NCBI GenBank assembly: GCA_021204885.1
Contig: JAJPYP010000013.1
Location: forward strand, 1,398 to 8,055
Source: Prevotellaceae bacterium
GTDB lineage: Bacteria; Bacteroidota; Bacteroidia; Bacteroidales; Bacteroidaceae
DNA length: 6,658 nt
Direction of reading: 5' to 3'
This document shows positions 5,824-6,658 of this stretch, piece by piece. Position 1 is the first letter of the stretch. Every line of letters begins with the position of its first letter. A program made the position numbers and the translations under genes. Under the pieces are notes generated by a model that was not told the DNA's origin, did not search any database, and saw only the letters and a program-made list of their open reading frames with translations.

Positions 5824-5854
5824 TTTGCGCATATCGTTTTAAATGGTAAATTTG
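5824..5854 (+). promoter_or_regulatory. DPP IV promoter, full consensus
   Basis: TTTG at 5824-5827 is followed after 19 nt by TAAATTTG at 5847-5854. Both elements match the Bacteroidota housekeeping promoter exactly, the best match in the window. Transcription would start near 5860, leaving a leader of about 40 nt without a Shine-Dalgarno sequence. Confidence 0.75.
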
Positions 5855-5897
5855 CGCGGGTGAAACCCACATCGGCATACAACAACCAAAAACATAC

Positions 5898-6658
5898 ATG
5901 CAGACAATGAAAAAGATCCGGTTACTCCTGCTCCTGTGCCTGTGCACGGGAGTGGCATTCGCCCAAGGGGGCGGCAAGCAGTTACAACTCGAAGAGGTGC
6001 TCAAGGGCGGCTTCATGGCGCGGAACGTCTTTGGCGTGACCCCCATCCCCGAGGACGGGGAACACTACTCGCAGATGAACCGCGAGCGTACGCAAATCAT
6101 CAAGTACTCCTTCAAGACGGGGGAGCAGGTAGAGGTGCTCTTCGACACCCAGACGGCGCGGGAATGCCCCTTCCAGCACATCGACAGCTACAGCTACTCA
6201 CCCGACGGCACCAAGTTGCTTATCGCCACGGACACGAAGCCCATATACCGCCACTCCTACACCGCCGAACACTATATCTACAGCTTGAAGAGGAACTTGG
6301 ATGGCGCGATAAACAACGTGGTGCAGCGACTCTCGGATGGAGGTGCCCAGCAGTCGCCTGTCTTCTCGCCCGACGGACAGCAGGTAGCGTTCGTCAGGGA
6401 CAATAACATCTACTTGGTGAAACTGTTATACGGTAACAGCGAGAGCCAGGTGACGGAGGACGGACGCCGTAATGAAATAATCAACGGTATACCTGACTGG
6501 GTGTACGAGGAGGAGTTCTCCTTCGACCGCGCCCTCGAGTTCAGCGCCGACAGCAAGATGTTGGCCTACATCCGCTTCGACGAGCGCGAGGTGCCCGCCT
6601 ACTCCTTCCCGCTCTATGCAGGTGAATACCCCACTTACGAGGAGTACAAGGCCTATCC
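5898..6658 (+). CDS. dipeptidyl peptidase IV (S9B), N-terminal part, cut by window end
   Basis: The window holds 253 codons plus two bases of an open frame with no stop. Family members are typically above 700 residues, so the propeller is incomplete and the C-terminal hydrolase domain with the Ser-Asp-His triad lies outside. A signal peptide (KKIRLLLLLCLC to VAFA, cleavage before Gln23) indicates export to the periplasm. Beta-propeller repeats follow, including YSYSPDGTKLLIAT and PVFSPDGQQVAFV. DWVYEEEF at 200-207 is the S9B signature, whose Glu205 and Glu206 bind the substrate's free N-terminus. It is followed by FSADSKMLAYIRFDEREVP, as in human DPP4. The enzyme removes X-Pro and X-Ala dipeptides from peptide N-termini. 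Start choice: ATG at 5898, with ATG at 5907 three codons later equally plausible. A consensus promoter lies just upstream. Confidence 0.95.
   Translation, partial: MQTMKKIRLLLLLCLCTGVAFAQGGGKQLQLEEVLKGGFMARNVFGVTPIPEDGEHYSQMNRERTQIIKYSFKTGEQVEVLFDTQTARECPFQHIDSYSYSPDGTKLLIATDTKPIYRHSYTAEHYIYSLKRNLDGAINNVVQRLSDGGAQQSPVFSPDGQQVAFVRDNNIYLVKLLYGNSESQVTEDGRRNEIINGIPDWVYEEEFSFDRALEFSADSKMLAYIRFDEREVPAYSFPLYAGEYPTYEEYKAY

Noticed and set aside
5804..6046. N-terminal extension of the radical SAM frame into the DPP IV gene
   Set aside because: The extra 81 codons read as unrelated sequence, overlap the divergent promoters and the DPP IV signal peptide, and are absent from the family's usual N-terminus.

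Overview
The window looks like chromosomal DNA from a GC-rich member of the Bacteroidota, most likely order Bacteroidales. Three things support this. Protein sequences read like Bacteroides-type MnmA, NagB and dipeptidyl peptidase IV. Several intergenic gaps carry the Bacteroidota promoter (-33 TTTG-like, -7 TAnnTTTG). Most genes lack a Shine-Dalgarno sequence. No rRNA, tRNA, CRISPR array, transposase or phage gene was seen.

Layout. 1-128: C/G homopolymer-rich edge and short non-coding stretch, possibly a contig-end artefact. 129-266: three tandem 46-bp copies of the 3' end of the next gene. 221-1513 (-): PDZ/S41-type lipoprotein whose expected catalytic Ser and Lys are both replaced. 1514-1661: divergent promoter region. 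1662-2726 (+): mnmA, tRNA 2-thiouridylase. 2870-3544 (+): glycine-zipper lipoprotein with a C-terminal beta-sandwich-like domain. 3545-3841: convergent intergenic region with two large hairpins sharing a 9-nt flank. 3842-4654 (-): nagB. 4655-4852: repeat-rich nagB leader with its own promoter. 4853-5803 (-): YhcC-like radical SAM protein (TIGR01212 type). 5804-5897: divergent promoters. 5898-6658 (+): N-terminal third or so of a dipeptidyl peptidase IV, cut by the window end.

The genes do not form one pathway. They are mostly single-gene units with their own promoters: tRNA wobble-uridine thiolation (mnmA), amino-sugar catabolism (nagB), periplasmic peptide trimming (DPP IV), two envelope lipoproteins and one radical SAM enzyme of unknown substrate. 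No complete novel system is evident. The most notable observations are the apparently catalytically dead S41 protein, the tandem copies of its C-terminal tail, the paired hairpins at 3595-3640 and 3779-3824, and the nested repeat in the nagB leader.
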